DNA of 64,000 nt, taken from the NCBI GenBank assembly GCA_030386875.1, contig CM059568.1, forward strand, positions 26,468,120 through 26,532,119, written 5' to 3'. Every line of letters starts with the position of its first letter. Position 1 is the first letter of the stretch. Source of the DNA: Morinoia aosen (taxonomy: Eukaryota; Arthropoda; Malacostraca; Amphipoda; Talitridae). The translations under genes were made by a program, and so were the position numbers. The notes beneath the pieces are model-generated. The model did no database searches. It was not told where the DNA came from and was given only the letters and a program-made list of their open reading frames with translations. This document shows positions 33,411 through 43,328 of the stretch, piece by piece.

Positions 33411-34545
33411 TTGACAACCTGTCTAAAAAATTCATCACTTTGCTTGAATCGCAATGCAAATAGAAATTTAAAAGCGAAGAAAATTCTAATAAAACTAGTC
33501 ATATTAACTCAAATTGAGAAAAAACAAAATCGAAAATGTTTCAGAGTCCAGCTCCATCTTCAGTTCTGTAAAATACAAATAATTCAAAGAAGGGCAAAAA
33601 GTACAAACATTACGAAGAATACAAGCAATACAAAAACGAACACAATTATATCAACAAAAAGATAAATAAATGTCAAACTATGCCTAAAAACTAGCAAAAA
33701 AGTAACGAAAAAATACACACTATGAATTTATTATTTGAAGAGGATAGGAACTAAGCATATTATTAAGGGAAGGTTTTCCTTTAAAAATATGAAGGGATTC
33801 TAAAATTCGTAGGTCAACCTCATTGGGAGCGCTATCAATTACTTTAAAATCTTCCTCACGAACTACAATATGAAACCATGCAGCATGAAACCATGTAGCA
33901 GAACCATGCTGAACAGTGCAAGTTCAGCATGGTTCTGCACGGCTGAATGAGGAGTATGTGCAAGTAAGTTCCCGGTACGGTGGCACCTACCGCGGTGTTC
34001 TGCTATTCTTGTGTAAATACTGCGTGACGTCATCCCGACATACGCCGATGTGCACTGCACACAACTATATTTATAAATGACACAAAACGCATTAGACCAG
34101 GGATTGATTCCTTGTGCCGAAAAAAATAACCTATTTTTGCCTTATTAATCAAAATTACACGCAGGTTGATAGTAGGAAAGTACCTATCATAAAGAGACTT
34201 TAATTCACGGGCCAGTTTCTCAGATGTGGAACCAAAATAGGGTAGAGTGCAGTAATGAAAACTGTCGGATCTGACTTCTATGTTCTACTGAGAATATTTT
34301 CCAGATAAAAACTTTTTAATTTTGGAGTTTACGATTCCTGCAGGAAAACCATTATTATAGAAGAAATCTCGTAAAAAATCCAATTCTGCTTGTATATTAC
34401 GAAAAACTAGGCGAAGTGGAGAAAATAATCCTTGATGGCCGGGAGAATTTATTAGCGTAAAGTAACAGTTAAGAGGCGAATAATTAAGTGAAGAACATAG
34501 ATATTGCCAGCAGCTCGTTAGATTTGGACGACGCTGCATACGGCC
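33411..34545 (-). pseudogene. Penelope-like element, family 1 (RT thumb to GIY-YIG and 3' UTR)
   Basis: Minus strand. 34539-34285 encodes the region after the RT core, RLVFRNIQAELDFLRDFFYN then NGFPAGIVNSKIKKFLSGK. 34060-33863 encodes the endonuclease, CTSAYVGMTSRSIYTRIAEH (YVG of the YIG half, with the R-x-x-x-H helix). Below that is a 3' UTR ending in the hairpin at 33532-33564. Amino-acid and UTR sequence differ clearly from the family-2 copies at 5, 14 and 36-38 kb. The catalytic YxDD part is missing and there are breaks between the two ORFs. A second, opposite-strand copy starts at 35690. Confidence 0.75.
33532..33564 (-). ncRNA. PLE family-1 3' hairpin, hammerhead-like core
   Basis: On the minus strand: CTGAAGATGGAGC, loop, GACTCTGAAACA. 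Helix II is GGAG/CTCT with one mismatch or wobble. It matches the plus copy at 35996-36023. Confidence 0.4.
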
Positions 34546-34689
34546 ACCAAGTGGAGAAGATCAGTAGGCGCGATCTTCTCGGGCCACTTCTGTTAATAGT
34601 ACCCTGGTGGAAATAGAAAGAAAAATACATGAATTTCATATCAACGGAATTATTTCGTTATTGTGATCGCTGTAGGCAGATGGTTATAA
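34546..34689. other. Junction sequence between PLE and minisatellite
   Basis: Short stretch with a near-repeat GCGATCTTCTCG; no gene. Confidence 0.3.
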
Positions 34690-35095
34690 AGTTACGTAAT
34701 AGTTCTAGCTATAAGTTAATAGTTATAGTTATAGTAATAGTTATACAGTGAAGGTTTCAAGGTAAGTTATAGTTATACCGTTAAGGTTTCAAGGTAAGTT
34801 ATAGTTATACCGTTAAAGTTTCTAGGTAAGTTATAGTTATAGTTATACCGTTAAGGTTTCAAGGTAAATTATAGTTATACCGTTAAGGTTTCAAGGTAAA
34901 TTATAGTTATACTGTTAAGGTTTCAAAGTAAGTTATAGTTATACCGTTAAGGTTTCAAGGTAAGTTATAGTTATGGTTATATAGTTAAGGTTCAAGGTAA
35001 GTTATAGTTATACCGTTAAGGTTTCAAGGTAAGTTATAGTTATACAGTTAAGGTTTCAAGGTAAGTTATAGTTATACAGTTAAGGTTATTGAGAT
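34690..35095. repeat. About 32-bp minisatellite (TTATAGTTATACCGTTAAGG type)
   Basis: About ten to twelve copies of a unit GTTATAGTTATACCGTTAAGG + TTTCAAGGTAA, with small losses and variant ACAGTTAAGG. A closely related unit (GTTATAAGTTATACGTTTTA + AGGTTTCAA) forms a shorter array at 60955-61080. Confidence 0.9.
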
Positions 35096-35689
35096 ATAGT
35101 TTACCAGGTAAATTTACGGGAGCGGATCTTATAGAAGCTGTATGGCAGCTAAATCACTGGTAGACGTGCGCCAAGTCTACGTGAACCAACCTCAGCTGCC
35201 ATCAAGTAGGAAGTTCCGTTGACGACGCAGAGGAGACGCGAAGACTCCCGTCCAGGCACGGTTTCCCACAGTCATAGGTTTTCGAGAAGACGAAGCCGGG
35301 GCAGTGCAGTGCGGTGAAGAGCGGTTTAGCCCCTCATGGTGTCCCCAACGAAGTTAAGCCACATTACAACGAACAACGCTCACGCTCATCGTAGCCCAAG
35401 GAGAGCGGTCGGAATGGCCCGGGGAAACGCCTCGAAGTCACGTTGAAATAGAGGTAACGGGTAGAGGCACGAGGCAGCTGCTCGGTGAAAGGTGTTCTGC
35501 TGGTAGGGCTTGTGAGAGATTTAGAGAACGGTTACTTCTACCAGCCTTAGTCACAGCCGAAATAAACCGGATAATTCACGTGACTAGAGCAGCCTACCAG
35601 TGAATGTGAGCTTCCTTTAAATGAAATAATTGTTGTTTTCTTTATATATCATGCTCTGTTAAATAGGGCTTATAATATATGTTCATCGT
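35096..35689. other. GC-richer unassigned block
   Basis: 35100-35620 is markedly GC-richer than its surroundings, has no open frame of note and does not match other parts of the window that I could see. It separates the minisatellite from the plus-strand PLE piece. It could be the body of an unrecognised non-coding element. Confidence 0.35.
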
Positions 35690-36058
35690 TCAATGATATA
35701 CATGCAGAATTTGATTTTTTGCGAGATTTCTTCAATAATTATAGTTTTCCTACAGGAATCGTAAACTCCCAAATTAAAAAGTTTTTATCTGGAAAATAAT
35801 ATGCTTAGTTTCTATCCTCTTCAAATAGTAAATTCATAGTGTGTATTTTTTCGTTGCTTTTTTTGCTAGTTTTTAGGCATAGTTTGACATTTATTATCTT
35901 TTTGTTGAAACAATTGTGTTCGTTTTTTTATTGCTTGTATTCTTCGTAATGTTTGTACTTTTTGCACTTTTTTGAATTCTTTATATTTTACAGAACTGAA
36001 GATGGAGCTGGACTCCGAAACGTTTTCGATTTAGTTTTTTTCTCAATTTGAGTAAATA
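35690..36058 (+). pseudogene. Penelope-like element, family 1, plus copy (left part)
   Basis: 35700-35800 encodes HAEFDFLRDFFNNYSFPTGI then QIKKFLSGK, matching the minus copy at 34285-34400. The sequence then jumps about 530 bp in PLE terms (endonuclease deleted) to the 3' UTR phrase GCTTAGTTTCTATCCTCTTC. The UTR is interrupted at 36058 by the family-2 inverted dimer and resumes at 38341. Confidence 0.75.
35996..36023 (+). ncRNA. PLE family-1 3' hairpin, hammerhead-like core (best helix II)
   Basis: CTGAAGATGGAGCTGGACTC + CGAAACG. Helix II GGAG/CTCC is perfect, flanked by CTGAAGA (N7 may be any base in hammerheads) and GAAAC. One extra U sits before the helix, and helix III with the cleavage triplet is not evident. 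Confidence 0.45.
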
Positions 36059-36161
36059 GTTCAATTTCTTCACGTGTTAGTTGGTTTTTGAAATGCACCT
36101 AGCATTTTTGTACTAAAACTCAGCAATTCATTAAAATCTATATTTCTGTCTAATTCTAAAT

Positions 36162-36196
36162 GCAACGTTTCGACGTATCAAACATCATCCTCAGGC
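36162..36196 (-). ncRNA. PLE family-2 3' hairpin, minus copy
   Basis: Minus strand: CCTGAGGATGATG, loop, TACGTCGAAACGTTGC; helix II GATG/CGTC with one G-U pair. Near-identical to 38166-38199. Confidence 0.4.
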
Positions 36197-36409
36197 TGGA
36201 AAAAACAGAATTTTCAGTCACATTGGAAAAAAAAGCAGAAACTAACACTTAATATAGACTAGATAAGCAGATCACAAAAGACGAAAGCGACTAGAAAAAA
36301 TAACAAACTTTTTATCACAGAAATAGAAGTAAGACTAGATATATTGTACAAAAACCGATGTTCATCACACGAGAGACATGAGCAAAATGGTCGAGCAGCT
36401 TCGTCGCAC

Positions 36410-37410
36410 CTAGCAAGCTGAAGTTCTGCTAAACAGTTTGAGAGCGAAAAAATCATTAGTGTTTCCATTAAGGGTAGGTTTAAGTTCATGAATGTGTAAT
36501 GCTTCAATTATATGAATATGATCTGTTTTAATAACATTATAAAGAATTTTGGTGTTAGGGAACAGATCTTTATTGGATGGTTTGCAACTATGGTCAACAC
36601 GGGAATGATTGAAGATGGAACCTTGATATTTATGAGCTGTTAATCTTTGCCTCAGGGTCATTCTGGTCATGTCAATGTAACGTTTATCAAGAGACTTACA
36701 TTCTCCTCGGTTACATTTAATTTGATAAATCACACCGGCCTTGTCCAGGTCGTTGACCCCAGATGCAGACGGATTATTTTTTACTAATTGGTCACTGATT
36801 TTACGGTTCTTATAATACACACAAACTTTAATAGCAGTTTCTGAATGTATTGGCTTAACAAAAGTTTTAACAATGTTTTTAAAGACCCGTTCGTCAATTT
36901 TGTAATTATTATGCATTTGATTTTCGTAAAAAATATTGATACGGTTTGTATTCGCTGAATTGTTGTCACTGCTCATGATTCGGTTCAAAAATTTATCAAT
37001 AGTTTTATCAATCAAAGTATTAGGAAAGTTGCTATTTACAAGTAAACGTTTGATTCGAAGCATTTCGGAATGAAAGTTTTCCCAATTACTGCTAACTTTA
37101 TGAGCTCTATTTATCAAGGTATGGATGACGCCTTTTTTATAGATTTGAGGAGCTTCACAATCGTAATTAATAGTTTCACCAGAATGGGAAGGTTTGACAT
37201 GAACAGATCTATGGAATGTACCGTTAGAAGCTTCAACCAAAACATTCATAAATGGGAGCTTACCGTGTAGACCTAAACGTGAAATTTTAAACAGATTTTT
37301 CAACAAACATACCCCTCAACGCTTCCAGGTGCTCAAGGTCTTGTACTTCAACAAAAATGTCGTCCACATATCTACAGTAAATGCTAGGTTTTACATCCAT
37401 CGTGAAACCT
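36410..37410 (-). pseudogene. Penelope-like RT/GIY-YIG protein, family 2, minus copy
   Basis: From 37410: PSIYCRYVDDIFVEVQDLEH (YVDD catalytic motif of the RT, about 37372-37383). A +1 frameshift occurs near 37310, then 37306-36410 is open for 298 codons: NGTFHRSVHVKPSHSGE, GVIHTLINRAHKVSSNWENF, NNYKIDERVFKNIVKTFVKP, AGVIYQIKCNRGECK (GIY half), then RYIDMTRMTLRQRLTAHKYQ (YIG half, with IDM for IGM) and the conserved C terminus. This is the longest PLE coding stretch in the window. It is inactive because the RT N-terminal half is missing, a frameshift splits the RT, and the YIG glycine is replaced by Asp. Confidence 0.88.
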
Positions 37411-37429
37411 AGTATTTACAATATCTTTT

Positions 37430-37992
37430 ACGAAAATCAAATGCATAATAATTACAAAATTGACGAACGAGTTTTTAAAAACGTTGTTAAAACTTTTGTT
37501 AAGCCAATAAATCCAGAAACTTCTATTAAAGTTTGTGTGTATTATTAGAATCGTAAAATCAGTGACTAATTAGTAAAAAATAATCCGTCTGCATCTGGGG
37601 TCAACGATCTGGACAAGGCCGGTGTGATTTATCAATTTAAATGTAACCGAAGAGACTGTAAGTCTCTTGATAAACGTTACATTGGCATGACCAGAATGAC
37701 CCTGAAGCAAAGATTAACAGCTCATAAATATCAAGGTTCCATCTTCAATCATTTCCGTGTTGACCATAGTTGCAAACCATCCAATGAAGATCTGTTCCCT
37801 AACACCAAAATTCTTTATAATGTTATTAAAAAAGATCATATTCATATAATTGAAGCATTACACATTCATGAACTTAAACCTTCCCTTAGTGAAAACACTA
37901 ATGATTTTTTCGCTCTCAAACTGTTTAGCAGAACTTCAGCTTGCCAGGTGCGACGAAGCTGCTCGACCATTTTGCTCTTGTCTCTCGTGTGA
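37430..37992 (+). pseudogene. Penelope-like GIY-YIG endonuclease part, family 2, plus copy
   Basis: 37430-37560 encodes IFYENQMHNNYKIDERVFK and KPINPETSIKVCVYY, then a TAG stop. 37624-37992 gives MIYQFKCNRRDCKSLDKRYI + GMTRMTLKQRLTAHKYQGSI, with intact GIY/YIG halves (IYQF and YIG), then HELKPSLSENTNDFFALKLF. The copy starts abruptly at the dimer centre (about 37425) and lacks the RT. Confidence 0.85.
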
Positions 37993-38165
37993 TGAACATC
38001 GGTTTTTGTACAATATATCTAGTCTTCCTACTATTGCTGTGATAAAAAGGTTGTTATTTTTTCTAGTCGCTTGCGTCTTTTGTGATCTGCTTATCTAGTC
38101 TATATTACTTAAGTGTTAGTTTCTGCATTTTTTCCAATGTGACTGAAAATTATGTTTTTTTTCAG

Positions 38166-38199
38166 CCTGAGGATGATGTTTGATACGTCGAAACGTTGC
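38166..38199 (+). ncRNA. PLE family-2 3' hairpin, plus copy
   Basis: CCTGAGGATGATGTTTGATA + CGTCGAAACGTTGC. CTGAGGA and GAAAC core segments flank helix GATG/CGTC. It lies 174 bp after the ORF stop, as in the other copies. Confidence 0.45.
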
Positions 38200-38284
38200 A
38201 TTTTATAATTCGACAGCAATATAGATTTTAATGAATTGCTGTGTTTTAGTACAACAGTGCTAGGTGCATTTCTAAACCAACTAA

Positions 38285-38340
38285 CACGTGAAGAAATTGA
38301 ACTATTTCGTAAGGCTGAAAAGTTAGAAAATAAATTTGAT
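38285..38340 (+). pseudogene. Start of the next PLE ORF at the dimer edge
   Basis: LTREEIELFRKAEKLENKFD is encoded up to the exact right edge of the insertion. The same phrase occurs after the PLE tail at 15.4 kb. It shows that 3' end and ORF start are adjacent in the source, i.e. tandem PLE units. Confidence 0.55.
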
Positions 38341-38395
38341 TAAATATGACTAGTTTTATTAGCATTTTCTTCGCTTTTAAATTTCTATTAGCATT
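38341..38395 (+). repeat. Family-1 PLE 3' UTR, right remainder
   Basis: TAAATATGACTAGTTTTATT and the following CTTCGCTTTTAAATTTCTAT match the inverse of 33455-33510, completing the family-1 copy interrupted at 36058. Confidence 0.75.
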
Positions 38396-39187
38396 TTGAC
38401 CACCTGCGAAATTTGATTACGCATCATACAAAGTCATGAATAGCGAAGAAAAAGAAAATATATTTAAATTCAAACTCTACCAGTTACAACAACTTACAAC
38501 CCTGGTTGTACAAATAAAAAATAATTCTACACCAAAAAATGGATTACTAGATGTTAGTAAAAATAAACGACAAAATGAAAATCAAGTGACGATTTACTAT
38601 AGATAAACGCATGGTTTCAAAATTTAAATGTACGTTAAATATATGGTTATAATACGGTTAAAAACGGGTCAAGTACCCCAGCATGGAGCAAAGGAAAAAC
38701 TAACAGTTATGTAAGGCCGAGAAATAAACACAAGTATAAAGTGAAAACATAACGTCGAAGTTGATCGCAAATTATATTAGTTCCGTACGAAGACAAGATG
38801 GAAAATTTATTCACATTAACAAGCCAATGAAATTAATAAAATTTGGAAATCGATAAGTATATAAGAAGCACCTCCTGTAATCTCGTCTCATATAAAATAA
38901 TAACACAAACATCATATTGAAATCTAAATAAAGTCCGTAATGCTTGAAAGAGTCTAAATCGACAATTACCAAAATTTCGTTTCTAAATACGCTTAAACTA
39001 CGGTTGGAAAACTAGGTTTATGATAATAAAACGTAACACAGTTATAGGCAACACATTTTTTAGTAGCAGACAACTGCAAAAATGTTCAAATATTTAATAT
39101 TGAAATTTTGAACGCTGGAAAAAGGAAAAAAATACATCTAAACATCAACATCCAAGCATCGGTACCTAGCGTGTAGATAGCCGTCTC
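38396..39187. other. Unassigned, AT-rich
   Basis: No gene or element recognised between the PLE cluster and the P-like transposon end. Confidence 0.45.
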
Positions 39188-39225
39188 GGCCGTCTGGGCC
39201 ACAGTACACAGAAGAGAAGTAACTT
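39188..39225. repeat. P-like transposon left inverted end
   Basis: Outward from the element the left end reads TTACTTCTCTTCTGTGTACT + GTGGCCCAGACGGCC; the right end reads CTACTTCTCTTCTCGGTACT + GCGGTCTGGGCCGTC. The first 20 bp differ by only three bases. Confidence 0.7.
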
Positions 39226-39246
39226 CATATCCAAAATCGGCTATTG

Positions 39247-39271
39247 TGACGTCATAACAATTGTGACGTCA
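39247..39271. promoter_or_regulatory. Paired CRE palindromes near left end
   Basis: TGACGTCA at 39247-39254 and 39264-39271, upstream of the THAP start codon at 39368. TGACGTCA is the CREB/ATF site, so they may drive the transposase gene. A matching pair near the other end (56781 and 56804) argues instead, or in addition, for a binding site of the element's own proteins. Confidence 0.55.
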
Positions 39272-39367
39272 CAGTGACAATCATCCACTCAGAGCACGGA
39301 TGTGAATGACGTGACCTTCTGTATGAATCGTGAGGGCTTTCGCCACAGTTGTTTAACAATAATCGTG

Positions 39368-40980
39368 ATGGCTACTCGTAAAAAAAAGTGTTCTTACCAA
39401 AATTGTTCAAGTAACAGCAAAGACGACTCAGAGCTTAGGTTTTTCAACTTCCCTAAAAAGTTATACCTATAATGGATTGCTGCATCTGACACATTGATAC
39501 ATTTGCGCTAAGCACTTCCACCGGTCTGAACATTTCAGACCGTCAGCAAGAACATTTCACCTTAAGGAGATCGTCCCACTTTTTCAACTTTTTTCTTCCG
39601 ATTCGTTTGAAAATTGGCCAGAATATGTCTTTTGTGAAAGTAAACCTTTTTTACTCCTGTCATTTTTTCGATTTAGGCCTTATTTTTTTTTGACGAAAAA
39701 TGTGTTTTTGGTATATTTTTATTGATATTTCAGATTGGAACTTCTCCTTCAGTTTTGATGCTAGAACAAAAACAAAGACAGTTTTAGAACCCTTGGAACA
39801 TTTCTAACAAACTCAAATTCGGCTTTTTTTCAAATTCAAATTTTTTCTATTTTTACAAAATTTTTTGAAATTTCAAAAATCAGCAATTTTTTTTGTTTTT
39901 AGAGCTATATATTTCTTCAATGAATTCGAATTAAAAAAAAAGCTGAATTTGAGTTTGTTAGAAATGTTTCAAGGATTCTAAAACTGTCTTTGGATTTGTT
40001 CTAGCATCAAAACTCGAGAACTAGTTCCAGGATGAATGTTGAAAATTAGAAGTGTTGGGTATGGGCAAAAAAACAAAATTGTTTGTTGTCGTGTAATATA
40101 ATGAACAAATGATGTAATAGAATGCAGTTTTAATTTTTATTTTGATATTTTCCATACATAACTTCATATTCAAACTGCGAATTGTGATTTCAAAAAAAAA
40201 AAGAAAAAAAAAGTTTCATTTTTTTCCAACAAAATGAAATTTTTTATTTTCAGTCTGATTCTTATGAAATTTTACCATGATATGTAACCTTTGAAAAGAA
40301 ACACAATTGATTCCATTCATTTTTTCGATTGAGGCCTTAGATTTTGCAAAAATTTGACATTGCTTTTTCAGGTTTTGATATTTCACTAATATTGATATTT
40401 CATAATGGAACTCCTCCTTCAGTTTTGATGCTGGAACAAAAGCAAAGACAGTTTTAAAATCCTTGGAACATTTCTAACAAACTCAAATTCAGTTTTTTCT
40501 CATTTCCCATTTGCTCTCTTTTTATATGGGGTCAAAATCGGGAAAAAATGGAAAATTTTGGGTGCTTCTCATTTATATTGATATTTCAAAATGGAACTCC
40601 TCCTTCAGTTTTGATGCTAGAACAAAAGCAAAGACAGTTTTAGAATTCTTGGAACATTTCTAACAAACTCAAATTGAGTTTTTTTCCATTTCCCATTTTT
40701 TCTCTTTTTAGGTGGGGTCAAAATCGGGAAAAAGTGAAAGATTTTGGTCCCCTCACCCCCCCCCCCCGTGGGGGGTGGGAATTATTGTCCGTAGCGCCAT
40801 AAAATTTTAGGAACGAATAGTCTACCACCTAAGGGTCCTTTTACAACAAAAACATGCAAAATGACCATGGAATCGACAGAATCTGGCAAGGGCCTGGGAT
40901 GATCTCCCTAAAGGCTAAGAGTTGGCTGAATGAGGGTGCAATACCACAAAAATTTGTGGACATTCTCAAGTCTGATGAAG
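39368..40980 (+). pseudogene. THAP-domain exon of P-like transposase, split by an insertion
   Basis: ATG at 39368: MATRKKKCSYQNCSSNSKDD, then ELRFFNFPKK, WIAAS and CAKHF in changing frames. After the inserted element it resumes at 40908 with KAKSWLNEGAIPQKF and SDEG, where a perfect donor GTAAGT begins at 40981. The C2CH zinc-finger signature of THAP domains is visible: C-x4-C in CSYQNC, the W, C-x2-H-F in CAKHF, and the A-V/I-P-x-x-F closing box in AIPQKF. THAP domains bind the transposon ends in P-element transposases. A TAA after KKLYL and at least one frame slip make the exon non-functional even without the insertion. Confidence 0.82.
39566..40907. mobile_element. TTAA-site DNA element, family T copy 2 (1,342 bp)
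   Basis: It is inserted in the THAP exon at TTAA (39562-39565; right copy CTAA at 40908-40911 with one change). Ends GGAGATCGTCCCA and TGGGATGATCTCC are inverted with one mismatch. The interior has three direct and one inverted copy of a roughly 110-bp block (TTTTGATGCTAGAACAAAAG, then AAAGACAGTTTTAGAA), a poly-C tract near 40750, and the right-hand block GTCCGTAGCGCCATAAAATT shared with 9977-11114. Non-coding. Confidence 0.85.
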
Positions 40981-42977
40981 GTAAGTGTTTATTTGGGTAC
41001 ATTAGCCTGACCTAAGAAAGTTTGTTACCGTTATGGTCATACTGAAATCTTCTCATTTTTAATTTATTGTACTTTGAAATTGGTCTACATTTTGGTGGGT
41101 TTTACTTATTCTTTTTGTGGATTATTTGTTGGCTTTCATAACATATCAGTCACTTTATAGTACAGTTTCATGCTTATTTCCCAATGAGTTGCACTTTTAT
41201 AACACTTTTATTTATAGTTTGCATTCCTTTGATATTCTCCAAAGTTTTTAATGTATGTGCTAATGTATTGGTCACCACGAAAGTGTTAAGTAGTTGGTTT
41301 TCAGTTCTTATCAATTGAAAATAAAAATTTATTCTATTTAGAAAGAGTACACTACTTTATTATTATAAGTTCTGGAAATTTCAGTTCTCAAATATTACAC
41401 TTCTTAATCAATGAAGAAGGACAGTTCAAGATCTTGAGTTTGATTCTTAATTTTAGTGTAGAAAGTCCAACATTGTTGGTGAACCTTTGTTTCCTTGCAC
41501 TTACATTTGTATAATAAATGTACTTCTGCCTGAAATTTTGCTGATACTTTGATTTAACATTTTTTTCTGATATGTGTTCATGAATATCCTGCTATTTTTT
41601 GAAAACAGTCATGAATTTATTAATTTGCTCTGCAACTACTAATTTTGTAGATATTGACCTCAGAAATACCTATACCTAGCTATGATTCTTAAATCAAGGG
41701 TCATTGAATTTAAAATCACATGTGCTAATATAACAAAAAGAATTTTAAACCCATTGTTAGCTGTATTTCATGTTCAATTTCATAGAAACAAAGTTCATTT
41801 TTCAATACGGAGGATGAGACTTTGTCAGATATATAAACTAACACACAGTTGCTATAGTTGGTCAGAGCTTTGGGTTGGTGTCCAAACCTCACACTTGTGC
41901 CCAAAAAAATATAGTCCAAAAACTGCGAACTTTTTTGAGCTTATATCAAGGACAAGGTCAGTATTAAAAAACTCACAAGACAGAGTTAAAAAATGAAAAT
42001 ACCCCTTTGAACTTATCCTAGATCTGAACTCATACTTTTGCAACCAATAAAGTAATATAACCATGTAAATACACGCCATTGTGGCTTCAAATATGCTGGA
42101 TACAAATATTTACAACTCAATCACATATTTGCATAGAATAATACCCCTGAATGAATTTTGAAAACAGTTATTTCTTGAACATCAAAAGTTATAATAAATA
42201 TGCAATATGAGCTTACATTGTTGTATTAGTTCATTTTTCATCATATTCCCATATTTTGTAAAATATCACTGAGTTGCTCAACATGTGAGGATGACTAATT
42301 ACCTAATGGTTCTTTTAGTATAAAAGGCAAGGGATATGAGAAGCTAAAAATATTCTAGCTCTGTTTTTATTATCTGCACTCATATATGTTTGTATTAAAG
42401 TGGCAGTATATTTATACAACTGTCATATTGGTTACAATGTTTTGAAAAGTTTTCATGTTAGCTATGCTTAGAAGGAACTGTGTAACAGTGATGGATGTGT
42501 TTTGTTCTTGAAGTATTCAGGCTCAAATTTGTTACCCTGATTCCTTACAACTCCTATTAAATGATAAAATTGCAAATATTTAAATATTAATTGTCAGTCC
42601 TGTAAGAAAAAATGGAAATAATTCCCAACGAATAAAAAACTGGAATGAAATAAAAACCACTCGAAGAAATAAATATTACTGGAAAAACATGATAACCTCT
42701 AAATAAAATTGGATTTTGAAGAAATGAATTTTGGCCAACCTGATTGAAAGAGTTGTGTATATCATTCATTTCTCATTGATTGTTATTTAAATATACTCGT
42801 TGTTCATACTTTTTTTAATTCTAAACAATGGGGTATTTAGGTTTTAATTTTGCCAAACAATATTCAATTAGGGCAAAAGAGATTTTAGCCAACCCTGTGA
42901 CAACCTCTTAGGTTTTAACAGAAGGAGAATGATTTTGCTGCAAAGAGCTAACTCTGGGTTCTTTCTTCCTCACAGCT
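40981..42977 (+). other. Intron of P-like transposon
   Basis: AT-rich, bounded by GTAAGT at 40981 and a CTTCCTCACAG acceptor ending at 42977. No element or gene was recognised inside; short frames near 41.7-42.1 kb are not supported. Confidence 0.6.
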
Positions 42978-43328
42978 AATGCTCAGCTCATGTTCCCTGC
43001 AAAGAGAGTTTCTCCATCAACCTCTGACGAGTCTCCGTTAAAAAAACTGAGGACTACAATCGGAACACCTCCCAGAGCCCCAGCACGAACGCCTGTTAGG
43101 AACCTTATCAGAAGCCTGCCCCACAACCCAAATCAGCTTCCAATCAGCACCCCTGGACTCCCAGCCAGCACTTCAGGAGCAGTCCCTGTGATTACCCCAA
43201 CAAAGATTTCAGTTAGAAGTCCCATGAGGACTCCCATCAGAATCCCCCTCAGATCTTCTGTGGCAACCCAAGTCAAAGCCAGAGTCACAACTCCTGCCAC
43301 AGTTTTGTCAAAGGCCTCCATCAATGCT
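42978..43328 (+). CDS. P-like transposase linker exon (Pro/Arg/Thr/Ser-rich)
   Basis: Acceptor CTTCCTCACAG precedes 42978; donor GCT|GTAAGT follows 43328. In frame it reads FPAKRVSPSTSDESPLKKLR, then TPPRAPARTPVRNLIRSLP and repeated KISVRSPMRTPIRIPLRSS. A nuclear-localisation-like PLKKLR and a basic, disordered composition fit the linker between the THAP domain and the coiled-coil/catalytic part of P-type transposases. No stop occurs in this frame. Without the donor the frame would run to a stop at 43379. Function is inferred from position and splice context, not from homology. Confidence 0.6.

Larger units (their letters stand above)
36059..38340. mobile_element. Penelope-like family-2 inverted dimer, inserted as a unit
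   Basis: Two family-2 copies lie head to head: minus 36059 to about 37425 and plus about 37425 to 38340. The block is flanked by TAAATA at 36053-36058 and 38341-38346. Outside it the family-1 3' UTR is continuous: GAG-TAAATA-TGAC, which corresponds to GAGTTAATATGAC in the uninterrupted family-1 copy (inverse of about 33500-33513). The empty site shows that the entire inverted pair entered in one event, with 3' ends of the element at both outer edges. Confidence 0.8.
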
